Positions 41,634-52,310 of a stretch of 64,000 nucleotides of DNA are shown one piece after another. Source of the DNA: Chaetoceros tenuissimus (Eukaryota; Bacillariophyta; Thalassiosirophyceae; Chaetocerotales; Chaetocerotaceae); NCBI GenBank assembly GCA_021927905.1, contig BLLK01000022.1, positions 1,550,001-1,614,000 on the forward strand, written 5' to 3'. The translations under genes and the position numbers were made by a program. The notes under the pieces were generated by a model. It did not search any database. It had not been told where the DNA came from and saw nothing but the letters and a program-made list of their open reading frames with translations. Within the stretch, counting starts at the first letter, position 1. Every line of letters starts with the position of its first letter.

Positions 41634-43805
41634 TTGAAGAGGAAAGAAAATAGAAGCAGTAGATCTGAGATTGGACGGAAAAGAGCAAGAACAGATGACG
41701 CTTCTGGTAGTTTTAAGGAGGAGGATAGGAGTGGTACGAGTACTTCTGCTGTTGACCATGATACTCCATCCAGTAGCGATGCCAAAGACAGAGTAAAGGA
41801 AATATCAAAGAAACTAAATGATCTTCTCAAGGATTATCCAGAAATGAAATATATGTTACGTACGAAAGAAGACTTGCGTTCAGATATTGAAGCAGCAGTT
41901 GAGAAGTACAGAGTTGAAGTTCAAAATATGCAAAATTCACTACTTTATTCCTACCGAATGAGATACTTCTCAAATGCTTGTCATTTGTAGGTAAAGGTCA
42001 TTATGGATTAGTAGCTCTATCTTCCAAGAAGCTCTGCAAAGCTTACAAGGAAGAATTTGGAGAGGATGGAACAAAGACAAGCTACCTCGAAGCTGCAATG
42101 ACGATGAATACAGCTTGATACTGTATTGAAGAGGGAAAGTTATGTAAAATGGGAGCAGAAAATGATGAATTGTTCAAGGCCGCCGCTGTGAATGGGAATG
42201 TTGATATTCTACGATATGATGTTTCAAGCGGTCATGATCTTTTCCCAATGGGTTTGGATAAGAAGGAGAAAGAAGCGTCATGAAGATTACGACTATGATG
42301 ATGATAGCGATGATGACGATAGCAATTATGATAGCGAGGATAGTGATAGTGCGAAGAATGAGAGTGTTGATACTTCCAAGATCGTAGAGAGAGGTCATAT
42401 ACATGTCCTTAAATACCTGAAAGAAGAACTCAATCATCATTGGGGAATCCAAAAGTACTGCGTACCTGCAATACAACATGGACAAATTGAAATCTTGAAA
42501 TGGCTCAAGAGTATAGGTTGCTTGGAAGAAGTTGATATTTTCAACAAAAGTATGAACTTTTGCGAGCATGCAGTAAGAAGCGGAAGAGTTGGAGTTCTTG
42601 AATGGTTGAATAATGAAGGCTTTGAACTGAAACCAGATGAAGATGAAGATGACATTCCAACTTCTCTGCTCATTGATGCATTCAAGTCTACAGAAATGAC
42701 CCAATATTTACTAGATAAAGGATATTATTCTATAGATTCTCAAGAATTTCGAATGGCATGGAAGAAAAGTCTTGAAATGTATCGTTCACTATACAACTTT
42801 GGCTTTGTCTTCAAAACAGTTTCCTGGTTTGCTTGGTGTGATGACTCGGACATTGACTATTCTTTCGAAGTCATCAAGTTTCTTCGAAGTAAAGCGATTC
42901 CATGGGGTAAGTATGTACTTGCAGATATTGTAAAATATGGAACTCTCGAAATGATACGATATGCCCGCGAAGATGGCTGTGCTTGGAGCTGTTCTTGTGG
43001 TGATGAATACCTTAATCTTTTAGAGAGGAAGGATTATAGCTCAGAGATATTCAAGTACCTTGTTGAACACGGGTGCCCTTTTAGTTTTGACGAGTCAAAC
43101 GAAAGAAAAACGTATTCCGTGTTAAAAGGCATAGGCAATAGAACAGATCTAGGACTGTTAGATTTTTTCATTGGAAGAAGTTCAAGCTTTGATAACTCTC
43201 TTTTTGGAAAGATGCTGGAAAATAGCCGGCACTTCACACCTTGGCTTGAATGTATAGAATACATGATCGACCATGGTAATGATATCCAAATGTTCCGTTC
43301 CATAAAAGAAGTCTTTGAAATTAGCCGGTCTATGCAGGTAATCAAATATTTTCATTCAAAGTTTGGCTTGCCATGGACCGTTGACAATAAAGGGAAAACT
43401 TTGCTTCTATCAAAACTTGCTTGCTACAATGGAATAGATGACGTGAAATGGGCATACGATAATGGTTGCCAAGGAGAAGATGTAGTACCATATGTGAAAG
43501 AAGAATGGGGCCGATACGGGATCAGACGAAGTCCGCAGTGGAAAGAAAACTATGACTTCTTCGAGAAGAATGCAATGCTAGATTTTGATATTCAAGTGGT
43601 TGGAGATGACCATATTAAAACGGATGTTAGAAATGTTACTGAATACTTCGTGGAATTCTTGGTTGATCAAGGTTATGGATTTGCTTCCGAGATGGACAAA
43701 CTAAAGATAACCAAGGCTGCTCACAAATACTGCTGTGTCTGTAATGGTTCTACAGAACGAAAGCTTTTAGCTCTTCTTCAGAAAATTGGAATTCGGCAGC
43801 TCTAA
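41634..43805 (+). pseudogene. F-box/ankyrin gene copy A2 with broken N-terminal half
   Basis: Paralog of A1 (33645). The N-terminal frame (41634-41990, GRKRARTDDASGSF) lacks an ATG where A1 starts. Within the F-box (at about 41957, TTCCTACC against TTCCTTACC in A1) one T is missing, a TGA sits at 42116-42118 where A1 has a Gln codon, and the frame changes again between 42240 and 42290. From 42192 a frame of 537 codons is intact to TAA 43805 and contains an acidic Asp/Ser run, then ankyrin repeats (IHVLKYLKEELNHHWG, IEILKWLKSIGCL, LEMIRYAREDGCAW). So either this is a decaying gene whose lesions cluster at the front, or the ankyrin half is still expressed from 42192 without an F-box. Confidence 0.7.
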
Positions 43806-44030
43806 GTTGAAAGTGATGGACAACGAACTAACTACGAGACTTCAAGCAATAGATCCACATTTTCCTCATTTGGAAACAACGGACTAGAAAAAGCAGCGAA
43901 ACTTCATGCGAAAGATCAACATATATTCTAAACATAAATGTAGATATTTTATCTAATTTTCTTCTACTTTTTCCATTTCTTTCAAAATAAGTGCAGCACC
44001 CGCGCATATTCGAACATATTCCCACACTTT

Positions 44031-44974
44031 TTAACTCAAGAGAACATATGCCGTAATTGCTATACTTCCATAGCAAAGTAGATTCACCATAACCACAAAG
44101 ACTTTGAAAGCAGTCATATTCTTTTTTCCAATTCCTGTCCCAGTCCATGGACACAAATGATCATAATCTTCAATAATCACTTGACATTCTCGGCAATAAA
44201 GTGCATCCGGCGGACGATACGACCCAACTTGTTCATTCCACAGAAACGCATTTGTCTCCGGATCCTGTTCTAATTTACGTTCAATCAAACCTGGATCTCG
44301 ACAAGAGACCATGAACAATGCTACAAGAGTTACAGCCATCAATGGTGCATAAATGTAAACTACCCAAAAAGGCTTCAATATCGAAACAGTATGAGTTGAA
44401 ACACTCTACGACTAGCTACAAGAAAATAAAGGAACCAAAGAAATTCCACTTACCAACGGTGCATTCTCTTGAACAATACAAAAGTAAAGCACTAGAGCGC
44501 TTAGCCCAGCTACAAGCGGTACAGTTACAAACATACAGAATGGCCACATGGGACCGGCGACAATAATAGGACTTCCATCGCTTCGTTCCCATAAAAAGTG
44601 CATACTGCCCACTGGTCGTGCACATCCGCAAAAGAAATATGAGCAACAGGCTTTGAGTGAAAATTTATCTTTCTCTCCATTTTCTTGAGCTCTTTCCCAT
44701 CGTTTAGAGATTGCATATTGTATTTTACCATTGCTGTTGTTCGGGTTGATGGAATATAGAAATTAGAAGATTGGAAAAATAGTGAAGACCGGAGAAGATG
44801 ATCCGATGCAGAATCAATTGTAGAGACATTTTCATTTGAAAAGATAGAACAGTATTTCAGTTTTTAAGACTATATGGCTTACCTGTTTCTACTCCTAGAC
44901 GTCATTTCAACAGCACGTTCGTCTTCATCTCTTTGAAGAGCCTCTTCTTCCGAAACGCCTCTCATGTTGCTCAT
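44031..44974 (-). CDS. DHHC-type protein S-acyltransferase, active-site motif DHLC
   Basis: Three exons, 44883-44974, 44454-44733 and 44031-44372, introns of 149 and 81 nt; 237 residues. Order: cytosolic N-terminus, two membrane helices (PFCMFVTVPLVAGLSALVL and VVYIYAPLMAVTLVALFMV), a DPG motif (SCRDPGL), then the Cys-rich domain CRECQVIIEDYDHLCPWTGTGIGKKN and one more helix before the stop. Palmitoyltransferases use DHHC; here the second His is Leu, which may lower or abolish activity, although the Cys is kept. The family normally has at least two helices after the Cys-rich domain and a TTxE motif; only one helix is visible, so a missing 3' exon or a truncation is possible. Confidence 0.75.
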
Positions 44975-46081
44975 TTTGTATATGTGTTTAGACACGTCAA
45001 ATTGTGTTTTCCTTCGATCTCTCCCAACAAAAACTCTTTACGCTTTCAAATTAAATGCTGCAATATTGTATATTGGATTACAGCGTAGCTTTACACGAGA
45101 AAGAATACGTAATTCACCTCAACGAAATAGTTTTGTTTCTTGCTTTTTTGCTTGTTGCATTGAGATGCATGAAGAAGTTGCAATTACTTACAAACGGTCC
45201 GATAACTGTAATAAGGATCTTCATATTTTAGAAAATCTTCTTTTTATCTTTCATCTTTTACGATTGAAGTATCTCTCCTAAGGAAACAATTGCTTTATTC
45301 ATCGATACCCAAAAGTAAATATTGCCGAATTTCAATTAGTGTAGAAGTAAAGTATTGCTATACTAGATCAAGTATGAGATCAAATATTGGCTCTTTGCCT
45401 ATGCATTTTGGTCATCAGTTTTTTTACTATCTTCGTAGCCAGGCGCAACGTTTTTTTTTGCATTAATATAAAAAGTACTACTTTACTTTTCGCTGCAACA
45501 CAATGGATCATAAGTTATTGAAGTGCTTTCTTATATGTTATTTATTTTACGACCTATTTCTAATCGACTCAGATGGCGAGTCTTGTAGAGCAAATAGAGA
45601 TGAGAAGCAGTGTAATTTATCATATTTCCCTTCCGCTTGCATTTGTTCGGATATCTAGGCTACTCGACGCTCTCACAACAATCGTATCAAGAGGGAATAA
45701 GGAATAATTGCTGCACAATGCGCGGAACAAAATCGAAGAATAAGTACCACAAATCATTCTCTGTCAGAATCTATTTTGGTGCTTTTTACGCTATATTGGT
45801 GCTTTCTACGACATATAAATCTCGCTCATTATAAGTAATTAGTCTGTGTAGCACAGACAAGTCGTGCGTTGATTCCGAACCCTTCATGAAGTTAGTGGCC
45901 TTCCCAACGTGCAAGGCTTCCCCTCTTGCTAACAAAGAAAACGGTTTGCTTGGGAACAACAAGTGAATGAGAGGCTTCCCCATTCTCATAATCATATTGT
46001 ACAATACTATAGCATACAATACAACACTAAACCCAGCTAGAACACATGTATAGATCATTTTAGAGACACAAAGCAAGCAAA
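44975..46081. other. 1.1-kb intergenic region
   Basis: No firm gene. A minus-strand frame of 90 codons (46058 down to 45786, MIYTCVLAGFSVVLYAIVLY then LLFPSKPFSLLARGE) starts with an ATG and a membrane-like helix only 24 bp from the divergent ATG at 46082. It could be a small membrane protein but has no recognisable relative. Confidence 0.35.
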
Positions 46082-46657
46082 ATGAGTTCGCCAAAGCTAT
46101 TTCTTCTTTCGTTAGTCAGTACTGTCTTCTTTCATTCAGCGATCGCCAAACCGTATGAGAAATTCAATCCTGAAGATCCAAGAATTCTCATGGCAGAGAT
46201 GATTGGAGTCAACGCAGATCCTATGGGAATCATTGATATCCACTTTGATGGGATCAATGATTTAGATATGACAGTCAACTACAACATTCATGGAGCTCCA
46301 AAAGCTTGCAAGAACTGTATCATTGCCGTTCATAGAAGTTTTGAATGTCACGACTTGGGAAGGCACCTATTCAAAGGGAACAATATAAACAATCCATGGA
46401 AAAGAACGAAACTTGTGACTGACGAGAATGGAGATGGAAATACAAGGTCGAATGAGGGAGATATCAATCCAATAAGAATTCCTCAAGGGAATAGATTATC
46501 CATTGATGAAAATGCTGGACATGCTGTTGTTATCTATGATAATGCTACCAATACTAAATTGAGAGGCTACCCTACTGCAGTTGCCTGTGGAAAGTTACGA
46601 CGAGTCAGAGGGACTCCAAAGGGAGCACGCCTTCATTTAGAAGAATCGATGATGTAA
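46082..46657 (+). CDS. Secreted Cu/Zn superoxide dismutase-like protein, ligands not conserved
   Basis: 191 residues. The signal peptide is MSSPKLFLLSLVSTVFFHSAIA. The rest follows the Cu/Zn-SOD-like layout known in algal secreted proteins: a strand with NYNIHGAPKACKNC, the IIAVHRSFECHD segment where HIHxGxxC is expected, NPWKRTKLVTDENGDGNTRS, then AGHAVVIYDN and AVACGKLRR near the end. The first His-x-His is reduced to VHR and VVHE is VIYD, so at least two copper ligands appear missing. It is probably a non-enzymatic SOD-fold protein. Basic C-terminal residues (RRVRGTPKGAR) are present. Confidence 0.6.
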   Translation: MSSPKLFLLSLVSTVFFHSAIAKPYEKFNPEDPRILMAEMIGVNADPMGIIDIHFDGINDLDMTVNYNIHGAPKACKNCIIAVHRSFECHDLGRHLFKGNNINNPWKRTKLVTDENGDGNTRSNEGDINPIRIPQGNRLSIDENAGHAVVIYDNATNTKLRGYPTAVACGKLRRVRGTPKGARLHLEESMM

Positions 46658-47280
46658 ACTGGCTGCCAAAGTTCAAAATTCTGTATAATAATACACGCTG
46701 CTCAAATACTTCGCTACATATCATTTTTGTATATTTACAATAAATACATAAAACAAAATCGAGACCATAGACTAGTTCTATCAAATGTACGTTACAAGTA
46801 TACGCATTTTGGAATGGAATTAGCTAATAATAGATAAACATTCATCATTCCAACAAATAACATTCCTTCCATTAATGCATCACTTGAATGAAACCTACTA
46901 ACTACAGAACCAGAAGCCGAAAATCAACGTTCCAAGACTAGGCCGGTAGATGTAAATTATCTTGAATCAGAAGCAAATCACTGAGAAGTCAAAGTGTCCA
47001 GGGGAAGGTTTTTAATCAATTTCATTTGTCACATCGTGTTCTCAAAACGTAAAATAAATGGAATAACGATATGCCAACCGTAAATAACGGAATAGAATCC
47101 TTTTTTGCAAAAAAGTCTGTACTGACAGTCAGTTAGGGGTATTTAGCCAAGACTGACTATTCCAAGAGAAAAGATCGTTGCAACTAACGAAAACTGAAAA
47201 CAATTTCAATTCTTTCCAAACGTTTGGAAGTGTATCCACACATCCGTACATTTAATTGAAAGATATACTTAGATCTCCAA
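46658..47280. other. Intergenic stretch
   Basis: 623 bp between two plus-strand genes; no gene is supported. The promoter of the SET-domain gene is expected in its 3' part. Confidence 0.4.
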
Positions 47281-48465
47281 ATGAAATTTCAAAGTGTGAT
47301 ATTGTCAATAGTTCTAAGCCACTGGGGAAAAGTAGCAGCAGAGGCTTCAGTTGAGGAGTTGGCGTATCCTCAAATCATTGATTCGACAAATATAGAATGT
47401 AACAACAACAATGTGGAAGGAAGCTGTGATGCTGCACCTATAGACGAAATCGAGTTCGTCAACAGTAACCAGAACGATACAGAAAATGAAGAAGATTATG
47501 AATCTGATGAATATTCACAATATGATTCCGATGCAGATGATGAGTACTCGGAATATGAATCTGACGACGAGCATTCCAATTACAATTCTGACGAAGACTC
47601 GTATCACAGCAGAGATTTGCATGAGATCAATAGCGAAGAAATGAAAGAAAATGAAATCAACGGATTTGATGAGACATCCCAGCATGATTCAGATGAAGAT
47701 TCACAACACTCTAGAAATAGCTCTGACGAAGATGATACTTCTCAAATTTCAAGACGTAACTCGGATGAAGAAGATTCAGTTTACAGCTCAGCAAAGTCTT
47801 CTGTGTATAGTGGAAGTGAAAGTGAATGGGAAGATAGTGACTTTGAAGGTGAGCCATCAACACCCAAACAATTCTGGCAACGTTACAAATGCCATGAGAG
47901 ATTTAAGCACGAAAGACCAATTTATACAAAAGAAGATTGGGAAAAAGCCATGAATGTATATAATGATATAATGGGTGAAGATATTTTGAACAAAGAGATA
48001 GAACCCTTCAAAGTAAAGGTTGAAACAAGACAAGCTGGAAAGAAAGGTAGAGGGATCTTTGCAATGGAACCTATTGAAAAGGGTACGCTAATGTGGAGTA
48101 CGAAAAGAACTGCTCGCTTCCAATCAGGTGATGCCTACAACAAGTTTTTGCAAAACCTTGACGAAGATTTTGCATGTGATGTTCTTCAATGGGCGTATAT
48201 TCAAAATATCAACTCAAGTGAAGAACAAGATGACAATGTTCATGATTTACGCATTTCAGTTGATCTGGACGAATGTAGTTTTTGCAATGATGGAAGGAAC
48301 AAATATAGAAGTAATATGGCTTGTGATGAAGATCAAGCACAACACCATGAAGGAGGATGTCAATTCAATTATTTCGCAACACGAGACATAGAAGTGAATG
48401 AAGAGATATTATGTTATTACGAACAATTTGCTGTAACAGATGGATGGTGGGAATTCTATGATTGA
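47281..48465 (+). CDS. SET-domain protein with signal peptide and acidic spacer
   Basis: 394 residues. The N-terminus (MKFQSVILSIVLSHWGKVAAE) is a probable signal peptide. Residues about 60-195 are an acidic Asp/Glu/Ser/Tyr low-complexity spacer with repeats such as EYSEYESDDEHSNYNSDED. The SET-type fold covers about 240-394: RQAGKKGRGIFAMEPIEKGTLMW (SET-N), a middle with ISVDLDECSFCN, and a C-terminal RDIEVNEEILCYYEQF that gives the catalytic-Tyr region. The NH motif is less clear (SNMACDED). SET enzymes methylate lysines; a secretory location would be unusual, and the substrate is unknown. An acidic spacer could bind Ca2+ or basic proteins. Confidence 0.7.
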   Translation: MKFQSVILSIVLSHWGKVAAEASVEELAYPQIIDSTNIECNNNNVEGSCDAAPIDEIEFVNSNQNDTENEEDYESDEYSQYDSDADDEYSEYESDDEHSNYNSDEDSYHSRDLHEINSEEMKENEINGFDETSQHDSDEDSQHSRNSSDEDDTSQISRRNSDEEDSVYSSAKSSVYSGSESEWEDSDFEGEPSTPKQFWQRYKCHERFKHERPIYTKEDWEKAMNVYNDIMGEDILNKEIEPFKVKVETRQAGKKGRGIFAMEPIEKGTLMWSTKRTARFQSGDAYNKFLQNLDEDFACDVLQWAYIQNINSSEEQDDNVHDLRISVDLDECSFCNDGRNKYRSNMACDEDQAQHHEGGCQFNYFATRDIEVNEEILCYYEQFAVTDGWWEFYD

Positions 48466-48525
48466 AATTTCAGTTCTTATGTTTAAACACCATTATAATT
48501 TACTATATATCATTACACTCAAATA

Positions 48526-49176
48526 TCAATTTTTATTCAGAGGCTCAGCCTCTCCATTACTACACTTCTTCTTACCATGATTAGACGCATTCTTTACTTT
48601 CTCAACAGCAAAATTAAAAATATTTCCAATTTCTTTCAAGCTATTGGAAAAGAATTCACCAATATTCTCAAAAATCTTTTGTCTACCATTCACATTTTGA
48701 ACTTGAGAAATAACATCTTGAGCTCCACTCTTGGTCTTTTCCACAATATGATGCTTCTCATTCACTTGAAAAGCCTTTTCTTTCGCAATGAGAGCTACAT
48801 CGCCCGCTGCTCTACAAGCATCACCAGCTGGTCCATCCTGAGTAGTGCCATAGGCAGCAGCAACTCCCGCTGCCGTAGCGAAGACTGGTCCCAATAGAGG
48901 CATCGCAATCACAGCTGCCACTACTCCCGCACCAATTTGATTGGAGTTTTGATATTTTGTAGAATCTTCTTTGGTTGAATCATGCTGAGTATATTGGTTG
49001 TAGTCTACACCTGTTTCAGAAGGTGTAAATGAATAATTATCACGAGTGATTCCAGATGCTTCGCTCGTATTTGGGTTGGGAACTGGTATTGCAGATGCAA
49101 TGTTTACATAATCACAAGTATCGTATTCATCATCGAGTCCTTCTTTGCTTGTACTGTCGTTCTTTGTAATCGCCAT
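48526..49176 (-). CDS. Hypothetical protein with Gly/Ala-rich hydrophobic hairpin
   Basis: 216 residues from ATG 49176. The first 80 residues are polar (MAITKNDSTSKEGLDDEYD). A central small-residue hydrophobic segment, GAGVVAAVIAMPLLGPVFATAAGVAAAYG, could insert in a membrane as a hairpin. It is followed by helical amphipathic sequence (ACRAAGDVALIAKEKAF and onward) and a basic, Asn/Lys-rich end. I do not recognise the family. It is convergent with the SET gene, stops about 60 bp apart. Confidence 0.6.
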   Translation of the reverse strand: MAITKNDSTSKEGLDDEYDTCDYVNIASAIPVPNPNTSEASGITRDNYSFTPSETGVDYNQYTQHDSTKEDSTKYQNSNQIGAGVVAAVIAMPLLGPVFATAAGVAAAYGTTQDGPAGDACRAAGDVALIAKEKAFQVNEKHHIVEKTKSGAQDVISQVQNVNGRQKIFENIGEFFSNSLKEIGNIFNFAVEKVKNASNHGKKKCSNGEAEPLNKN

Positions 49177-50105
49177 GATTTTCTTATTTCTTGAGAACTA
49201 GTATGTTGTCTTTACAATATATTTAATTTATGAAGCAAAAAGAATACTTCTTTGTGTTTGATATGTTGTTCGCAAGAGACTTTTTCTTCGCGAATTCTTT
49301 GGAACCACTTGGAACAAACGAGTTTGTTGAGTTCGTGATGTTGTGACATCCTGAAATGGCCTTTACCTTACTCGTATCTAATACATGTATGACGCTCGCG
49401 AATCAAAGCGATTTCATTTATTTTGAACTTTATCATCTTTTTAAAATCAATATAAAAGTTTTCTACCTATTGAGATAATACTTTGAGTAGCTTGAATCAA
49501 CTTGAATAGAACAAACAAATGATTAGCAACTTCAAAATGTAAAATATGATACGATCAATTACCAGTATCAACCGTTACATACAATGTCGTTCTTGCTGTT
49601 TGGTCACAAAATGATTACTCAAAAGCTTACAAGCTTACGGCTTACGTACTGTACGTAGAGCACGGTAATCTTAGGACTACTACTCAATCATTCTCAGGCA
49701 GAACAACACTTTCAACTTAGAGCTTGTGGTCCCAAAAATTGATAACTATCAATCTATGTGGTCCAAGTTTGTTTATTTGCAAGCATTCTTCGTTGTTAGA
49801 GCACCATGTAGTGCAGCCGTCTAATTGCACAAAGCAAGCCAGTCGCTTCAGTCGTCGAGAGAGATAGCCAATCAGCCATAAGTAATTTCTTCGATTGCGA
49901 TAGTGTGCTGTCTGCCAGCTGTCTCCAGCTGCTGTTATCACATCAGGCTAGACCAGCAGCACTAGAAACGTCAGAACATAGATGGAACCAACGGGTGGTT
50001 CTCGTGGAACCGTGTGCGAATGCCTAGAGGTACTTTGACTTGAATTCAATTTTTATTCCAAGCAAGATAGCTCTTTTCACGTCCGTACTAAAAACAAGGA
50101 ACAAG
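49177..50105. promoter_or_regulatory. Intergenic region with duplicated receptor promoter (copy 1)
   Basis: From about 49811 to 50130 the sequence is nearly identical to 54246-54580, upstream of another GPCR-like gene. The difference is a ~35-bp stretch (TGTATCGTGTTCGTCC start) present only in the second copy. Both end in the same leader (AAGCAAGATAGCTC and on) directly before ATG. This is a candidate shared promoter and 5' UTR. Confidence 0.6.
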
Positions 50106-51518
50106 ATGGACTCCAATACCAACTTTAACTTCACAAAGCCGGCAATTATTATCCCTACAGTATCTGGCTCCATATCATTCATTTCGTCGATGCTGATTAT
50201 ATATGTCATCCTCAAGTCTCCAAAGCTAGTTTTTTCCACACCATATCATCGGATCATGTTCGGTATGAGCATAGGTGACTGCTTCATGTCACTTGCAATA
50301 GCTTTGACAACGATTCCGATGCCGAAAGATGTGATATATCCGTTCGCACAGAGTTCCTATGGAAACATTCGTACATGCAATGCACAAGCATATGCATTTA
50401 TAGGCGGATGCGGGATTGCACTGGGGATGAGCGTGGTTTTGTATATATATTACGGCTGCTCGTTAGTGTTTCATATGAAAGACGTTACATTCCGTAAATG
50501 GATTGAAACACCAACACTTTTTTTAATCGTGCTTCTTTCAATTTCTCCTATGTTCTATTATAATAGAGAGAACATGAATCCTAGTCCAACAAGTGTTTGG
50601 TGTACAAGAAGAGATTATCCAGATAAATGTACAAAGGACACAGATCCTGATTGTAGAGGGGGAAAAGGTGGACTGCATAAAAGCTTTGCCGTCGTTTGGA
50701 TTTCATTAACGCTAGCAACCTTTGCAGTTCTGATTGTTGACATGTGCCTCATTGTCTTCTGCTTCTATCGTGCGGAGCGGAAATTGAAAGAACTAAAGGA
50801 AGAACATCCTAACAATCCTACGGCTGACAGAGATGAATTTACTGACAATGAATTGAGCGAGACCAGAAGAGACAAGAGAAGAATCACAAAAGAAGCCTTG
50901 ATGTATATTGCTTCTTTCTTTGCTATTTGGTTTTTTCCTGTTGTTTATGGTATGCTATCTGATAGACAAGATGGCTTCAAGGATATTCCAGTACTCGCTG
51001 CCTTACGTCTCTTCTTTCAGCCACTTCAAGGTTTCTTGAATATGTTGATATTCTTTTATCACAAAATGGAGATCTTGAAAGGAAAAGATGAGAATCAGAG
51101 TCTATCTATGAGAGCGAGATTCAAGTTAGTAGTTTTGCATCCAGGGGAAGCGTTTGAAGAGAAGAGAATGGTGATCTCAAATCTTCCAATGCTGGAGGTA
51201 TCTAGTATATCCAATTCTGATTCCACAAGGAAAAAGCAAGCAAGTTTGAAATCTGTAGAAGATCCACCCTCTCAAAATTTGAACTTATATTTAGATGTTG
51301 AAAGTTCTCAGGAAGCAAGCAAGGGTGGGTTTCATTTATCACAAGGGGAGAGTCTAGCAAGTTCACTTCCGCAAAACGAGGTTCGATTCTACGATGAAAT
51401 CAGAAGACAAATCTCTAATGGTGATTTCTCTTCTTCTAGCGAAAGTGGAGAGCAACAAGATTTGAGCTTTAGATTACATAGTGTTGCAGAAGAGTCTTTC
51501 ACCGATGACCTTAGTTAG
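50106..51518 (+). CDS. Seven-transmembrane GPCR-like receptor (subfamily 2, member 1)
   Basis: 470 residues. I choose ATG 50106 (MDSNTNFNFTKPAI), because the frame upstream opens only with TTG and the same start is conserved in the neighbours. Helices are at about 17-37, 50-70, 98-122, 134-152, 196-220, 263-285 and 293-318. Features: FSTPYHRIMFGMS at TM2, Cys91 at TM3, a second extracellular loop with C166, C175 and C183, YRAERKLKEL after TM5, TM7 PLQGFLNMLIFFYHKME, and a long Ser-rich C-tail (about 150 residues) with candidate phosphorylation clusters (SNGDFSSSSESGE). A cell-surface receptor of unknown ligand; the second loop is the most variable part among the paralogs. Confidence 0.8.
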   Translation: MDSNTNFNFTKPAIIIPTVSGSISFISSMLIIYVILKSPKLVFSTPYHRIMFGMSIGDCFMSLAIALTTIPMPKDVIYPFAQSSYGNIRTCNAQAYAFIGGCGIALGMSVVLYIYYGCSLVFHMKDVTFRKWIETPTLFLIVLLSISPMFYYNRENMNPSPTSVWCTRRDYPDKCTKDTDPDCRGGKGGLHKSFAVVWISLTLATFAVLIVDMCLIVFCFYRAERKLKELKEEHPNNPTADRDEFTDNELSETRRDKRRITKEALMYIASFFAIWFFPVVYGMLSDRQDGFKDIPVLAALRLFFQPLQGFLNMLIFFYHKMEILKGKDENQSLSMRARFKLVVLHPGEAFEEKRMVISNLPMLEVSSISNSDSTRKKQASLKSVEDPPSQNLNLYLDVESSQEASKGGFHLSQGESLASSLPQNEVRFYDEIRRQISNGDFSSSSESGEQQDLSFRLHSVAEESFTDDLS

Positions 51519-51933
51519 ACAGGGGAAGAGATAAATTTCATTTATCACAAGGGGAGAGTCTTCTAGCAAGTTCACTTCAGCAAAACGAGGTTCGATTCTA
51601 CGATGAAATCAGAAGACAAATCTCTAATGGTGATTTCTCTTCTTCTAGCGAAAGTGGAGAGCAACAAGATTTGAGCTTTAGATTACATAGTGTTGCAGAA
51701 GAGACTTTCACCGATGACCTTAGTTAGACAGGGGTAGAGATAAATTTCATTTATCATAAGGGGAGAGTCTAGCAAGTTCACTTCAGCAAAGCGAGGTTCG
51801 ATTCTACGATGAAATCAGAAGACAAATCTCTAATGGTGATTACTCTTCATCTAACGAAAGTGGAGAGCAACAAGATTTGAGCTTTAGATTACATAGTGTT
51901 GCAGAAGAGACTTTCACAGATGGCCTTAGCTAG
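51330..51933 (+). repeat. Three tandem copies of the receptor C-terminal tail
   Basis: Copy 1 (51330-51518) is the end of the coding region. Copies 2 (51536-51727) and 3 (51745-51933) follow the stop, about 206-209 bp apart, separated by a 17-bp ACAGGGG(A/T)AGAGATAAA linker. Each copy keeps an open frame ending in TAG; copy 2 carries a 3-bp insertion that keeps that frame. The offset is not a multiple of three, so simple read-through would not work. Confidence 0.85.
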
Positions 51934-52310
51934 ATAGATGATAATATGGAAACAGAAACATTATATTTTCACTATGTATCGTCATCATTCGTAGTTCGGA
52001 AAAGTATGTTTGTATCACGTATACTTACCTACAGTTAGATTTGGGACAGGATTTTTCTTTTAAAAAATATTAGATAAATACCAATTCAAATACTAACACT
52101 CTCAAATACATTTATCGTCAGGAATTTTGGCCTTTCAAAGACAAGTCTCATATTCGATATTCTGTTTGTCTTCTTGTAAACTTGTTGGTTGGTTGAGGCC
52201 AGACCTCTTAATTAACGGATGAACCACATACTTTAGTGTACAAAAGTAGACTGCTCATTCCAAGATAGCTCTTCCTTTCAATCATTAAAGATTATTAAGA
52301 TACCGGCATC
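51519..52310. other. 3' flank of receptor 1 and upstream region of receptor 2
   Basis: Up to 51933 it is tail repeat (listed separately). From 51934 a shared 3' flank (ATAGATGATAATATGG start) recurs at 53930. The rest, up to 52310, holds no gene and should contain the promoter of receptor 2, which differs from the promoter of the other two. Confidence 0.5.

Noticed and set aside
42174-42704. 176-codon frame antisense to the ankyrin copy A2
   Set aside because: Shadow of the acidic Asp-rich segment and ankyrin repeats on the other strand.
45786-46058. 90-codon minus-strand frame with N-terminal hydrophobic helix
   Set aside because: Possible small membrane protein, but its ATG is 24 bp from a divergent gene start and no relative is known; mentioned only within the intergenic entry.
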